Source: an uncultured Collinsella sp. (GTDB taxonomy: Bacteria; Actinomycetota; Coriobacteriia; Coriobacteriales; Coriobacteriaceae). Taken from it: a DNA stretch of 29,962 nucleotides. Shown piece by piece: positions 15,868 through 25,112 of this stretch (position 1 is its first letter; each line of letters starts with the position of its first letter). The DNA lies in assembly GCA_947001705.1 (NCBI GenBank), contig CAMQHT010000028.1, positions 1-29,962 of the forward strand. The letters run 5' to 3'. The translations under genes were made by a program, and so were the position numbers. The notes under the pieces are model-generated. The model was not told the origin of the DNA, made no database searches, and saw nothing but the letters and a program-made list of their open reading frames with translations.

Positions 15868-16545
15868 ATGCTGTACGAGTTTTGTGCCGAGAACTTTGAG
15901 CGGGTGCCGGCGGCTATCGAGGCCGGTGCAAGGCGCATCGAGCTGTGCGATAACCTTGCCGTCGGTGGTACCACGCCCTCGGCCGGCGTTATCAGCGCTA
16001 CGACCAACTATGCCCACGAACACGATGCACGGGTGATGTGCATGATCCGTCCGCGTGGCGGCGACTTTCACTACAACCAGGATGAGCTGCGCATGATGGA
16101 GATGGACTTGGGCCTTGCCGTGAGTGCGGGCGTTGACGGCTTGGTCTTTGGCTGCTGCAAACCCTGCGCTGGCGGATGGGCGCTCGACGAACTTACGCTT
16201 GGCGCCCTCGTGATGGCTGCGGGCTGCGCGACCGAGGAATGTAAGCGTGATCCCATCGACATCACCTTCCACATGTCATTTGACCAGCTCTCGCCCGAGG
16301 CTCAGCTCGATGCGATTGATACACTTGCCGACTGCGGCGTTACGCGCATCCTCACGCATGGCGGCGCTGCCGGTACGTCGATCGAGGATAATTTCGATTG
16401 CCTGGCTCGTTTAATCGAGTATGCGGGCGATCGTTTGACCATCCTTCCCGGCGGCGGCATCACTACGGCAAATCGCGACGCGGTCGCGGCGGCGCTAGGC
16501 GTCTCCGAGCTCCATGGCACCAAGATCGTGCCGCTGGAGGTATAA
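15868..16545 (+). CDS. cutC: CutC-family protein
   Basis: This 225-residue TIM-barrel protein of the CutC family carries the typical start YEFCAENFERVPAAIEAGARRIELCDNL followed by GGTTPS. MIRPRGGDFHY, the central DGLVFG, FHMSFDQ and ILTHGGAAGT near the C-terminus are also conserved. CutC was linked to copper homeostasis in Escherichia coli, but that role is disputed and the family is now thought to be metabolic. The catalytic reaction is not firmly known. I chose ATG 15868 after TGGGGGTC; the in-frame upstream start would extend into the intergenic palindrome. The next gene begins 3 bases after the stop, so the two are probably cotranscribed. Confidence 0.93.
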   Translation: MLYEFCAENFERVPAAIEAGARRIELCDNLAVGGTTPSAGVISATTNYAHEHDARVMCMIRPRGGDFHYNQDELRMMEMDLGLAVSAGVDGLVFGCCKPCAGGWALDELTLGALVMAAGCATEECKRDPIDITFHMSFDQLSPEAQLDAIDTLADCGVTRILTHGGAAGTSIEDNFDCLARLIEYAGDRLTILPGGGITTANRDAVAAALGVSELHGTKIVPLEV

Positions 16546-16548
16546 CCC

Positions 16549-17349
16549 GTGGCGCTGGTATTTGACGTTCAGCAGGCGAGCGGTAAGCCCGACGATAATC
16601 GTCGCCCTGGCACCGCGTGCCCCTTTTGCGACACGGAGGGACTTGCCAACATCATCCAGCGCGATGGTGACTGTATCTGGCTCGAGAATAAGTTCAAGAC
16701 CTTGCGGGCCACACGTCAGACCGTATTGATCGAGTCTGCCAATCACGACGCCGACCTGGTGACCTATGAACCGGATGAGCTGCATCATGTGATGCGGTTT
16801 GCCCTGGGCTGTTGGCAGCAGATGATCGATTCCCAACAGTACCGCAGTGTGCTCATGTACAAGAACAAAGGCCCACTTTCGGGCGGCAGCCTCGTCCATC
16901 CACACATGCAGATTGTTGGCCTGGAACAGGAGGACGGCTATGCGGCGCTGACCTCAGCCAACTTTGAAGGCATCAGTGTCTGGCAACAGGGGAGAATCTC
17001 GGTCGACATCTCAACCGAACCGATCATGGGGTTCTTTGAGGTCAACGTTTCAGCCCCGCAGGGAATCGCCGCCAGCGATGACACGAGAGACCAAGCCGAG
17101 ACGGACCTCTTCGCCGATGCGATTCAGGTAGCTCTGCGCTATATCCTGAACGAGCACCATGGTGGTCGCGCAGAGTCGTACAACTTGTTCTTCTACCACA
17201 TGGACGGTCGGACCATTGCCAAGGCGCTGCCGCGTTGGGTGGTTTCGCCCTACTTTGTCGGGTATCGGCTGGCTCAGGTCAATGCTGAGACCACGCTCGA
17301 TGTCGATGCGGAGCGACTCCGCGCACATCTGGAGGCGCTCACATCGTAA
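16549..17349 (+). CDS. GalT/HIT-superfamily protein (DUF4931-like)
   Basis: This 266-residue protein resembles galactose-1-phosphate uridylyltransferase-like members of the HIT superfamily (DUF4931 type). CPFC near residue 25 suggests half of a zinc site. SLVHPHMQIVG gives the HxHxQ motif that carries the nucleotidyl-transfer histidine in GalT enzymes. The nucleotide and sugar substrates are unknown. It starts with GTG 16549, supported by GGAGGT eight bases upstream and by the 3-base gap after cutC. The C-terminal ALPRWVVSPYFVGYRLAQV segment is typical of the group. Pairing with cutC suggests a shared sugar or nucleotide pathway; this is inference. Confidence 0.8.
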   Translation: MALVFDVQQASGKPDDNRRPGTACPFCDTEGLANIIQRDGDCIWLENKFKTLRATRQTVLIESANHDADLVTYEPDELHHVMRFALGCWQQMIDSQQYRSVLMYKNKGPLSGGSLVHPHMQIVGLEQEDGYAALTSANFEGISVWQQGRISVDISTEPIMGFFEVNVSAPQGIAASDDTRDQAETDLFADAIQVALRYILNEHHGGRAESYNLFFYHMDGRTIAKALPRWVVSPYFVGYRLAQVNAETTLDVDAERLRAHLEALTS

Positions 17350-17359
17350 AGTGAGCGCC
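17334..17359. other. Perfect hairpin over the stop codon between convergent genes
   Basis: GGCGCTCAC (17334-17342) pairs with GTGAGCGCC (17351-17359), with the TAA stop of the GalT-like gene in the 8-base loop. The convergent symporter gene ends 18 bases further on. There is no U-tract, so it may be a message-end stabiliser or a weak two-way terminator. Confidence 0.45.
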
Positions 17360-17376
17360 CGCACACTGCGGACGGT

Positions 17377-18375
17377 TTAGCGCGCCATTGCATCGCGGCC
17401 GGCCTCGACGCGCTTGCGCTGGGCGGCGCGCTCCTCGCCGGTCAGACGCTCAAAGAAGTGCCCGATAAGCGAGGCGAGCACCTGCTGAAACAACGTTCCA
17501 CACATGACGGGAAACACAACTTCGCCCGGAAAGTATTGCGTGGCGATGACGGCGCCCGAAGAGATATTGCGCATGCCGCAGGTAAAGCACATGGTGGTCG
17601 TTTCGCTATATGGCAGATGCAGCGCGCGGGCGACCAGAATGCCCACGACAAAACCGCTGATGGCGAACACCAGAATAAAGAGGGCGACTTCCAGGCGCAC
17701 CGCGTTCATGTGTAGCACGTACTCGCTCATGGCGGTGGAGTTGGACGCGATGACGCCCATCATCATAAATTTGCAGGCGGGCGAGAGCGCGGGGGAGAGT
17801 TTTTCGTGTCCCCAGCCGCGCGTGAGCTCGTTGATCACGATGCCGAGCACGGCGGGGATGGCAATCATAAAGGCCATGTTCTGCATCATGCTCGGAACAT
17901 CGATTGCGACGGTGGCGCCCAACAGGAGCTTGAGCGTGAGCGGAATCGTCACGGGCGATATAACCGAGGACGTCAGGATGATGGTGAGCGCGAGCGGGCC
18001 GTTGCCGCCAAACATGCTGATCCACATAAAGGCAGTGACTGCCACGGGTACGCTGTACTCGAGCACGATGCCGCAGACAAGGTTGGGGTTGGAACCAAAG
18101 AACAACGATCCCATGGCATAGGCCGCGATGGGAATAAGCGCCGCCGAGACAAATAACGCCAAAATCAGATGCAGGGGACGGTGGAACACCTCAGCCACCT
18201 GGTGGAAGGTGTTGCTGAGCGCGCCTTGGAACGTCATAAAGGCAAACAGGGTGGGAACGATGGGCTTGAGAACGCCGATCTGCTGAGGAAAGAGCACGCC
18301 GAGCGCCACGCAAATCGGAACGATGACCTGCATATGTCCTGCGAGAAATTTGCCCAGTCCAACCCATTGCTTCAT
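17377..18375 (-). CDS. Bile acid:sodium symporter (BASS/SBF) family transporter
   Basis: This 332-residue membrane protein has about nine or ten hydrophobic segments in the SBF (PF01758-type) arrangement. Recognisable family stretches are TLFAFMTFQGALS, GIVLEYSVPVAVTAFMW, and the late TMCFTCGMRNISSGAVIATQYFP that corresponds to the conserved sodium-site region. Members take up bile acids, pantoate or other organic anions with sodium; the substrate here cannot be told. In a gut organism bile acids are possible, but the name alone is not evidence. The start is ATG 18375; AAGGGAG lies 12 bases upstream, slightly far. It is divergent from recJ and convergent with the GalT-like gene. Confidence 0.88.
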   Translation of the reverse strand: MKQWVGLGKFLAGHMQVIVPICVALGVLFPQQIGVLKPIVPTLFAFMTFQGALSNTFHQVAEVFHRPLHLILALFVSAALIPIAAYAMGSLFFGSNPNLVCGIVLEYSVPVAVTAFMWISMFGGNGPLALTIILTSSVISPVTIPLTLKLLLGATVAIDVPSMMQNMAFMIAIPAVLGIVINELTRGWGHEKLSPALSPACKFMMMGVIASNSTAMSEYVLHMNAVRLEVALFILVFAISGFVVGILVARALHLPYSETTTMCFTCGMRNISSGAVIATQYFPGEVVFPVMCGTLFQQVLASLIGHFFERLTGEERAAQRKRVEAGRDAMAR

Positions 18376-18513
18376 ATGCTCTTGTGACTCCCTTTGCTCG
18401 TGAATCCGTTTTGAATGGATATGCTAGACGCTCGCATGCGTCCGTGTGGCTGAAACGCTCGATTATTTCGAGGCTATTACCGCCCTCGTTTATCGAAACC
18501 ACGGCGTGCTGGA

Positions 18514-18542
18514 TGTTGTGCGTCCGCGCTGCACGGTATAAT
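18514..18542 (+). promoter_or_regulatory. Promoter of recJ
   Basis: A perfect TATAAT -10 box at 18537-18542 is preceded at 17 bases by TGTTGT (18514-18519), a modest -35. The expected start is near 18549, about 100 bases before recJ and 50 before a short upstream ORF. Confidence 0.6.
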
Positions 18543-18598
18543 AAATCCGTTCAACAGATCTGCCTGCCGAAGCGGGCATGCACAGAGGACTCATCGCT

Positions 18599-18664
18599 AT
18601 GAACCGTGAGAGGTATCGCGGCGACCTGCCCCTATCGGGGGTGGGCGCCTATGTCATCGCTTAA
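18599..18664 (+). CDS. Short upstream ORF overlapping the recJ start
   Basis: A 21-codon frame (MNRERYRGDLPLSGVGAYVIA) starts at ATG 18599 with AGAGGA at a good nine-base spacing. It ends in TAA 14 bases inside recJ, in a different frame. Its ribosome site is better than that of recJ, so it may be a leader peptide that couples translation. Conservation is untested. Confidence 0.3.
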   Translation: MNRERYRGDLPLSGVGAYVIA

Positions 18665-21600
18665 GACGACGCATCGCTGGGCGGTCGCTCAGCAAAACCC
18701 CGAGCTCGAAAAGGAGCTTTCGGCTGGCCTGGGCATACCCGGGCTGGTGGCGCGCATTATGGTTGCGCACGGCATTACATCCATCGAGGAAGGCCAGCTG
18801 TTTTTGACGCCTTCGCTCGATCGCGACTGGGCGGACCCACTCGTTATTCCGGGCATGGTGGTCGTCGCCGACCGCGTTGAGCGTGCTATTCGCAGCCACG
18901 AGCGTATCGCCGTCTTTGGCGATTTTGACGTCGACGGCATTACGTCGACTTGTCTGTTGACCGAGGCGCTACGTTCGTTTGGCGCCAACGTCACGCCGTT
19001 TATTCCGCACCGCTTTGACGAGGGCTACGGCCTGTCGCGTGCGGCGCTCGACCGCGTCAACGAGCTCGCTCAACCCAACCTGATTGTGACCGTCGATAAC
19101 GGCATTGCCGCCAAGGAAGAGGTTTCCTATCTGGAGAGCCTGGGGATCGATTTGGTGGTCACGGACCATCACGAGCCCTCCGACCAGGTGCCGCAGGGTG
19201 TGCCCCTGACCGACCCCAAGCTCGAGGACGAGGGCCCCTCGCGTGAGCTTGCCGGTGCTGGTGTGGCGCTCAAGCTGGTGCAAGTCCTGGGTGAGCGCCT
19301 GGGCAAGCCGTCGTATTGGCGTTCGCTAATCGAGGTTGCGGCGCTTGGTACCGTGTCCGACATGATGCCGCTCACGCCCGAGAACCGCGCACTGGTCGCC
19401 GAGGGCATCCAGCAGATGCGCGTGACGGCCCGCCCCGGCTATATCGCGCTGGCCGCGCTCGCCAAGGCCGACCTCTCTAGCATTACGGCCGATGGCTTGT
19501 CGTTTTCGCTCATCCCCCGCTTAAACGCTGCCGGCCGCATGGCTGATCCCAAGCTGGCGCTCGACCTGCTGCTTGCCCGCGATCCTATCGAGGCAAGCGC
19601 GCTGGCGGCCGAGCTCGAGGAAATCAACCGTCAGCGCCGCGAGATCGAGGCGGAGCTCACACGCGACGCCATGGCAAAGGTCGAGGAGACTTATGATGGC
19701 GGTCGCGCAATCGTCGTGGGTGGCGAGGGCTGGCACGAGGGCGTCAAGGGTATCGTAGCGAGCCGTCTGACCAACCGTTATCACGTGCCGGCGCTGCTCT
19801 TCTCGATCGAAGACGGTATCGCTCGCGGTTCGGGTCGCTCGGTGGGTAAGGTCAACCTGTTCGACGCCGTAGAACGCTGCTCCGATCTGCTGATTCGTCG
19901 CGGCGGGCATGCGGGTGCGGTGGGCGTGACCATCGAGGCGTCCAAGCTCGACGAGTTCCGTCGTCGTCTTTCCGCCGTGCTGTCCGAACTTCCCGCCGAG
20001 GACTTTGAGGACACCGACGAGGTTGCCGCCACCGTCGACCTCTCCGAGCTGAATATCGAGACCATCGAGCAGATCTCCCGTCTTGAGCCGTTTGGCCAGG
20101 GCAACAAGGTGCCGCTGTTGGCGGCCGAGGGCGTGACAATGTGCGATCGCGCCGTGGTGGGCAAAACCGGCGAGCACATGCGCTTCGTGGCGACCGATGG
20201 CGCCGCGAGTGTGCCGGCCATTATGTTCCGCGTGCCGCAGATCGATAAGCTCATCAATTGCGACAGCGCTGTCGATTTGGTGTTCGAGGCCGTGGCCGAG
20301 CATTGGCAAGGTCGCGTAAAACCCAAGCTCATGATCAAAGATGTCTTGGTGCGCGATACCGCGGCGCCCAGCGTTGACGACCCGGCATGTGAGCTTCGTC
20401 GCGGCGTACAACCGGCGGATTCTGGCCTGCGCCTGGAGTTGCGTAAACGCGAGACGCTCGCCCAGCTTTCTTATACCGAGCTCACGCGCTCGCTTATCCA
20501 TAGCTTTATCGGCTCGAACCAGCCGCACCGCGCGCAGGTCGAGGCACTCGATGCCCTGGCCGATCACCAAAGTGTTCTGGCCGTTATGGGAACGGGGCGC
20601 GGCAAGTCTCTTATCTTCCATGTGCACGCCGCGCGCGAGGCGGTCCTTCGTGGGCGTGCGAGCATCTTTGTCTATCCGCTGCGTGCGCTCGTTGCCGACC
20701 AGGCCTATCACCTCTCATCGACGATGGCTGCGCTTGGGATTGGCGTGGGCGTGTTGACCGGCGAGACCGTGGAAGCAGCGCGCGATGACGTGTTTGCCGG
20801 CCTGGCTTCGGGCCGCACCGGCATCGTGCTCACGACGCCTGAGTTCCTGTCTATTCACCGCGACCGCTTTGCGCGCTCGGGGCGTATCGGATTTGTCGTT
20901 ATCGATGAGGCGCATCATGCCGGTCTTGCCAAGGGCGGCGACCGCAGCGCCTATCTCGACATGCCCGATATCCTCAAGGCTCTGGGCGACCCGGTCGTTC
21001 TGGCCACAACTGCCACCGCAACGGCTCCGGTTGTGGCCGAGCTCGCCCGCGTGCTACCGATTACCCGTACGGTGGTCGACGAGACGGTGCGCGAGAATTT
21101 GCAGCTCGAGGATGACCGAGATCTTGCGAGCCGCGAAAACCGCCTGGTGTCAATCGTGGCGACGGGGGAGAAGACCGTCATCTACGTCAACTCGCGTGAT
21201 CAGTCCGTGGCGCTTGCCAAGACGCTACGCAAACGCGTTCCCGACTACGCGTCGCATATCGCCTTTTACAACGCTGGCCTTACGCGCACCGACCGCCATC
21301 GCGTAGAGGAGGCGTTTCGAGACGGCAGCCTCAGCTGCATTGTCTCGACATCTGCCTTTGGCGAGGGCGTCAACCTTCCCGATATTCGTCATGTCGTGCT
21401 CTATCACATGCCGTTTGGCGGCATTGAGTTTAACCAGATGAGTGGCCGCGCCGGTCGCGATGGCCAGCCCGCCGTGATCCATCTGCTCTATTCGTCGCGC
21501 GATGCCCGCATTAACGAGCGCCTACTCGACTGCTATGCGCCCGAGCGCGACGAGCTCGTCACGCTCTATCGTGCGTTGCAGACCATGTGGCGCTCCAACC

Positions 21601-21938
21601 GCGGCAAGACCGGGGACGATTCCTTTAGCGCGAGCGATATCGACATCGCGCAGATGTGCCTTGCCATCGATGCGCGCACGCCGGTCGACGAGCGCTCGGT
21701 GGAAAGTGGCCTGGGAATCTTCGAAGAGCTTGGTTTCTGTCGCGTTTCGGGGTTTGACGACACTCGTCGCATCGCGATGGCCGAAAATCCCGGCCGCGTG
21801 CAATTGAGCAGGTCGATTCGCTATTTGGAGGGCTTGCGCTCGCGCATGGAGTTCTCGGCTTTTCGGAGCTGGGCACTCGATTCGTGCGCTTCTGATATGC
21901 TAGCCAAAGTTAACCGCCCGATCGTTCCGCGGGCCTAG
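18651..21938 (+). CDS. recJ: RecJ single-strand DNA exonuclease fused to a RecQ-like helicase
   Basis: This 1095-residue protein joins two enzymes. The N-terminal ~570 residues are RecJ, a 5'-3' single-strand exonuclease of the DHH family: DFDVDG (91-96), VTVDNGI, TDHHEP with DHH at 172-174, GTVSDMMP, the DHHA1 motif GGHAGAVG, and the LEPFGQGN segment of the OB domain. The C-terminal half is a superfamily 2 helicase close to RecQ: GTGRGKS (647-653), DEAH (752-755), TTATATAP, SAFGEGVNLPDIR and QMSGRAGRDG (929-938). A winged-helix-like tail of about 150 residues follows, without a recognisable zinc site or HRDC domain. RecQ and RecJ act together in RecFOR end resection, so the fusion places unwinding and digestion in one chain. 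ATG 18651 follows GGGGGTGGG; a GTG at 18606 has no suitable ribosome site. Confidence 0.95.
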   Translation: MSSLKTTHRWAVAQQNPELEKELSAGLGIPGLVARIMVAHGITSIEEGQLFLTPSLDRDWADPLVIPGMVVVADRVERAIRSHERIAVFGDFDVDGITSTCLLTEALRSFGANVTPFIPHRFDEGYGLSRAALDRVNELAQPNLIVTVDNGIAAKEEVSYLESLGIDLVVTDHHEPSDQVPQGVPLTDPKLEDEGPSRELAGAGVALKLVQVLGERLGKPSYWRSLIEVAALGTVSDMMPLTPENRALVAEGIQQMRVTARPGYIALAALAKADLSSITADGLSFSLIPRLNAAGRMADPKLALDLLLARDPIEASALAAELEEINRQRREIEAELTRDAMAKVEETYDGGRAIVVGGEGWHEGVKGIVASRLTNRYHVPALLFSIEDGIARGSGRSVGKVNLFDAVERCSDLLIRRGGHAGAVGVTIEASKLDEFRRRLSAVLSELPAEDFEDTDEVAATVDLSELNIETIEQISRLEPFGQGNKVPLLAAEGVTMCDRAVVGKTGEHMRFVATDGAASVPAIMFRVPQIDKLINCDSAVDLVFEAVAEHWQGRVKPKLMIKDVLVRDTAAPSVDDPACELRRGVQPADSGLRLELRKRETLAQLSYTELTRSLIHSFIGSNQPHRAQVEALDALADHQSVLAVMGTGRGKSLIFHVHAAREAVLRGRASIFVYPLRALVADQAYHLSSTMAALGIGVGVLTGETVEAARDDVFAGLASGRTGIVLTTPEFLSIHRDRFARSGRIGFVVIDEAHHAGLAKGGDRSAYLDMPDILKALGDPVVLATTATATAPVVAELARVLPITRTVVDETVRENLQLEDDRDLASRENRLVSIVATGEKTVIYVNSRDQSVALAKTLRKRVPDYASHIAFYNAGLTRTDRHRVEEAFRDGSLSCIVSTSAFGEGVNLPDIRHVVLYHMPFGGIEFNQMSGRAGRDGQPAVIHLLYSSRDARINERLLDCYAPERDELVTLYRALQTMWRSNRGKTGDDSFSASDIDIAQMCLAIDARTPVDERSVESGLGIFEELGFCRVSGFDDTRRIAMAENPGRVQLSRSIRYLEGLRSRMEFSAFRSWALDSCASDMLAKVNRPIVPRA

Positions 21939-21953
21939 GGGAAGGGGACCTCG

Positions 21954-24314
21954 ATGGATGCCGCAGCCCGTACCGCCCATGATTCCACCCTCCAGCCTTT
22001 TTCGGAGATGGAGCACTATAAGCATGCCGATGAGCTGCCGCCCGAGATTATGGCGGACAGCTACGACAAGCTGGAGCGCCTGTGCCTCAAATATATGAAT
22101 GAGGACGACTTCTCCAAGGTGGAGCAGGCCTACTGCTTTGCCGCCGAGAAGCACTGCAACCAAAAGCGCCGTTCGGGCGAGATGTACATTAACCATCCCG
22201 TCGAGGTTGCCATCATTTTGGCCGATCTCAAAATGGACTGCGATGTGGTGTGCGCCGCGCTGCTGCACGATACCGTCGAGGATACCGAGACCTCGCTTGC
22301 CGATGTTTCCGGCCTGTTTGGCGATACGGTGGCCGAACTCGTCGATGGCGTGACCAAGCTCACCAACATCGAAGTCGACAGCATGGACGAGAAGCAGGCC
22401 CTCACGCTGCGCAAGATGTTCCTCGCCATGTCCAAGGACATCCGCGTCATCATCGTTAAGCTTGCCGACCGTCTGCACAACATGCGCACCCTTGCAGCCC
22501 TGCGTGAGGACCGTCGCCTGTTTAAGGCTCGCGAGACCATGGATGTGTATGCGCCCCTGGCCGACCGTCTGGGCATGAGCTCCATTAAATGGGAGCTCGA
22601 GGACCTGTCCTTCTTCTACCTTGAGCCCGACGCCTACCAGCGCATCGCGCGCATGGTGGCGGAGTCGCGTGAGGTCCGTGAGCGTTATCTGGCCGAGACC
22701 ATCAAGACGCTCACCGATGAGCTCAACCGCATTGGCCTGGAGGACTTCCAGATCAACGGCCGTTCCAAGCACTATTGGTCCATCTACCAAAAGATGAAGC
22801 GCAAGGGCAAGGAGTTCTCCGAGATCTACGACCTGGTGGCACTGCGCGTCATCACGCATTCGGTGCGCGATTGCTACTCCACGCTCGGCGCGGTGCATAC
22901 GCTGTGGCACCCCATGCCCGGTCGCTTTAAAGACTATATCGCCATGCCCAAGGTCAATAACTACCAGTCGCTCCATACGACGGTTATCGGCCCCACGGCC
23001 CGCCCGCTCGAGATTCAGATTCGAACCTATGAGATGCATGAGCAGGCCGAGTACGGCATTGCCGCCCACTGGCTCTATAAGAAGTCGGGCGGATCGTCTG
23101 CGTCTAAGACCAATGATGCCCAGCGTCTGGACGACCAAATTAACTGGCTCAAACATTCGCTCGATTGGGCTGCGTCTGATGAGATCACCGACGCCAAGGA
23201 ATACCTGCATTCGCTGAAGGTCGACCTCTTCGATCAGGAGATCTTCGTCTTTACGCCCAAGGGCGAGGTCATGGCGCTTCGTGCCGGCTCCACGCCGCTC
23301 GACTTTGCCTACGCCGTTCACACCGAGGTGGGAAACCACTGCGTCGGCGCTAAGATCAACGGTGCGGTGGCCCCGCTCACGCACGAGATCAAGACGGGCG
23401 ACCGCGTTGAAATCCTGACCAACAAGAGTTCCAAGCCGTCGCGCGATTGGCTCAAGATTGTTAAGACGCCTTCCGCCAAGTCAAAGATCCGCCGCTATTT
23501 TGCCGCCGCGACCAAGGACGACGACGCTGCCGCCGGTCGCGATATACTGGCCAAGGACCTGCGCAAGCGCGGGTATGGCATCTCTACGCCGCGATCCACG
23601 CGTGCGCTCAACGCCGTGGCGGAGCAGTTTAACTACAAGCAGCTCGAGGACTTGTTTGCCGCCGTCGGCGCCGGCAAGGTTGCCCCGCGCGCTGTGGGTA
23701 ACAAGGTCGAGCAAATCTTGGACCCCAAGCCCGAGGAGCAGCTCACCAAGACCGAAGCCATTGCCGAGGTCGTCAAGCAGCCGGCCCGAGGCTCCAACCG
23801 CAAGCCGCAAAAGCGCGGCAAGAGCGCCAGTAACGGCATTATCGTCAAGGGCGAGAGCAACAGCGGCCTGCTGGTCCGTCTGGCTCATTGCTGCAACCCC
23901 GTGACGGGCGACGACATCGTCGGCTTCATCACGCGCGGTCGCGGCGTCTCGGTGCATCGCGCCAACTGCCCCAACGTCAAGGGTCTTATGGAACATCCCG
24001 AGCGCATGATCGATGTGGAGTGGGACGGCGCTGCCGACACCCTCTTCCAGGTCGAGATCGTGGTCGAGTGCTTGGACCGCATGGGCCTGCTCAAGGATGT
24101 CACCATTGCCATTGGCGATGCGGGCGGCAATATCCTTTCCGCCGCCACCTCGACCAACCGCGAGGGCATTGCGACCCTGCGTTTTATGGTCGAGATCTCG
24201 GACGCGAGTGGCCTGGATCCGCTGCTGGCCTCTATCAGCAGTGTTGACTCGGTCTACGACGCGCGCCGCCTGATGCCCGGCGAGGGTGGAGCCCAGCTTA
24301 AGCGCCGCGTTTAG
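21954..24314 (+). CDS. rel: Bifunctional (p)ppGpp synthetase/hydrolase (Rel)
   Basis: This 786-residue long RelA/SpoT homologue makes and degrades the stringent-response alarmone. The hydrolase domain keeps its metal residues: His81, His105-Asp106 and Glu109-Asp110 in LLHDTVEDT, plus LADRLHNMRTL. The synthetase domain has GRFKDYIAMPK with Arg324-Phe-Lys-Asp327, the RxKD form found in bifunctional Rel rather than in monofunctional RelA, then NNYQSLHTTV. A TGS domain (IFVFTPKGEVMALRAGSTPLDFAY), a zinc/helical region with AHCCNPV, and a C-terminal ACT domain follow. Both active sites look intact. It begins 15 bases after recJ with AAGGGG upstream, so the two genes are probably cotranscribed, a common pairing in Gram-positives. 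Confidence 0.96.
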   Translation: MDAAARTAHDSTLQPFSEMEHYKHADELPPEIMADSYDKLERLCLKYMNEDDFSKVEQAYCFAAEKHCNQKRRSGEMYINHPVEVAIILADLKMDCDVVCAALLHDTVEDTETSLADVSGLFGDTVAELVDGVTKLTNIEVDSMDEKQALTLRKMFLAMSKDIRVIIVKLADRLHNMRTLAALREDRRLFKARETMDVYAPLADRLGMSSIKWELEDLSFFYLEPDAYQRIARMVAESREVRERYLAETIKTLTDELNRIGLEDFQINGRSKHYWSIYQKMKRKGKEFSEIYDLVALRVITHSVRDCYSTLGAVHTLWHPMPGRFKDYIAMPKVNNYQSLHTTVIGPTARPLEIQIRTYEMHEQAEYGIAAHWLYKKSGGSSASKTNDAQRLDDQINWLKHSLDWAASDEITDAKEYLHSLKVDLFDQEIFVFTPKGEVMALRAGSTPLDFAYAVHTEVGNHCVGAKINGAVAPLTHEIKTGDRVEILTNKSSKPSRDWLKIVKTPSAKSKIRRYFAAATKDDDAAAGRDILAKDLRKRGYGISTPRSTRALNAVAEQFNYKQLEDLFAAVGAGKVAPRAVGNKVEQILDPKPEEQLTKTEAIAEVVKQPARGSNRKPQKRGKSASNGIIVKGESNSGLLVRLAHCCNPVTGDDIVGFITRGRGVSVHRANCPNVKGLMEHPERMIDVEWDGAADTLFQVEIVVECLDRMGLLKDVTIAIGDAGGNILSAATSTNREGIATLRFMVEISDASGLDPLLASISSVDSVYDARRLMPGEGGAQLKRRV

Positions 24315-24350
24315 GCGTGACGAGCGCGCCACATTATCGATATTCGCTAC

Positions 24351-24378
24351 ACTCGAGGCATCGTTTGATGCCTCGAGT
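24351..24378 (+). terminator. Perfect 12-base hairpin between rel and the MBL gene
   Basis: ACTCGAGGCATC (24351-24362) pairs perfectly with GATGCCTCGAGT (24367-24378) around GTTT. The tail TCTATAG is only weakly U-rich. It lies 36 bases after the rel stop and 20 before the next start, so it could be a rel terminator or a leader hairpin. Confidence 0.55.
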
Positions 24379-24398
24379 TCTATAGAGAGGAGAGGGGC

Positions 24399-25082
24399 AT
24401 GAGTGCTGTGTCCTTGGATTTAACTCCCAAGGGATCGGTCGAGATCGAGACACTCGTAAACGGTCCCATTCAGACCAATAGCTATGCTGTTATTTCGGAC
24501 AACGAGTGCATGATTATCGACCCCGCATGGGAAGGCGAGCGCTTGGTGGAGCATATTCGAGCCAAGCATCCCGGCGTACGCATGCTTGGCGCCGTATGCA
24601 CTCATGGCCATGCCGATCATGTTGGTGGCGTTGCCGGCGTGCGAACCACCGTTGGCGAGGGCTGCCAGTATGAGCTGTGTGCTAAGGATGTGGCGGCGCC
24701 GCATGCGAACATCGAGGAACAGCGAGCTATGTGGGGTATTGAGACGTCCGACCCCGGGGAACCGACGCGCCTGCTCGCCGAGGGCGATACAATCGAGGTG
24801 GGCGATATCTGCCTGCAGGTGATCGAAACGCCAGGGCATACGCCGGGTGGCATTGTCTTGTTCGCCGCCACCGAGCAGGGAAGCATCGCCTTTGTTGGCG
24901 ACACGCTGTTCCCGGGCAGCCACGGCCGCACCGATCTTGCCGGTGGCGACGAGACGGCGATTCTGCGCTCGCTCTCCAAGCTCGCCCGGCTTCTCCCGCC
25001 CGATACCGTTTGCCTAACCGGCCATGGCGATTCGACTACCATGGCACGCGAGCTCATGCAGAACCCTTTCATGCAGATGTAG
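24399..25082 (+). CDS. Metallo-beta-lactamase-fold hydrolase (glyoxalase II-like)
   Basis: This 227-residue MBL-fold protein has the metal motif THGHADH (His69, His71, Asp73, His74). A second ligand His lies in ETPGHTPGG, the bridging Asp in FVGDTLFPGSHGR, and the last His in LTGHGDST. This is the small YcbL/GloB-like group, which hydrolyses thioesters such as S-lactoylglutathione, although many members have other substrates. Actinobacteria often use other thiols, so a glutathione substrate is doubtful. The start is ATG 24399 with GAGAGGAGAGG upstream. It follows rel, as in many Firmicutes and Actinobacteria, where a D-Tyr-tRNA deacylase often lies between; none is present here. Confidence 0.9.
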   Translation: MSAVSLDLTPKGSVEIETLVNGPIQTNSYAVISDNECMIIDPAWEGERLVEHIRAKHPGVRMLGAVCTHGHADHVGGVAGVRTTVGEGCQYELCAKDVAAPHANIEEQRAMWGIETSDPGEPTRLLAEGDTIEVGDICLQVIETPGHTPGGIVLFAATEQGSIAFVGDTLFPGSHGRTDLAGGDETAILRSLSKLARLLPPDTVCLTGHGDSTTMARELMQNPFMQM

Positions 25083-25112
25083 CTTAATAGTCGGCTTCTG
25101 AAGCACGAGAAG

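Noticed and set aside
21900..23384. 494-codon antisense frame over rel
   Set aside because: It lies opposite a complete rel gene and shows no recognisable domain.
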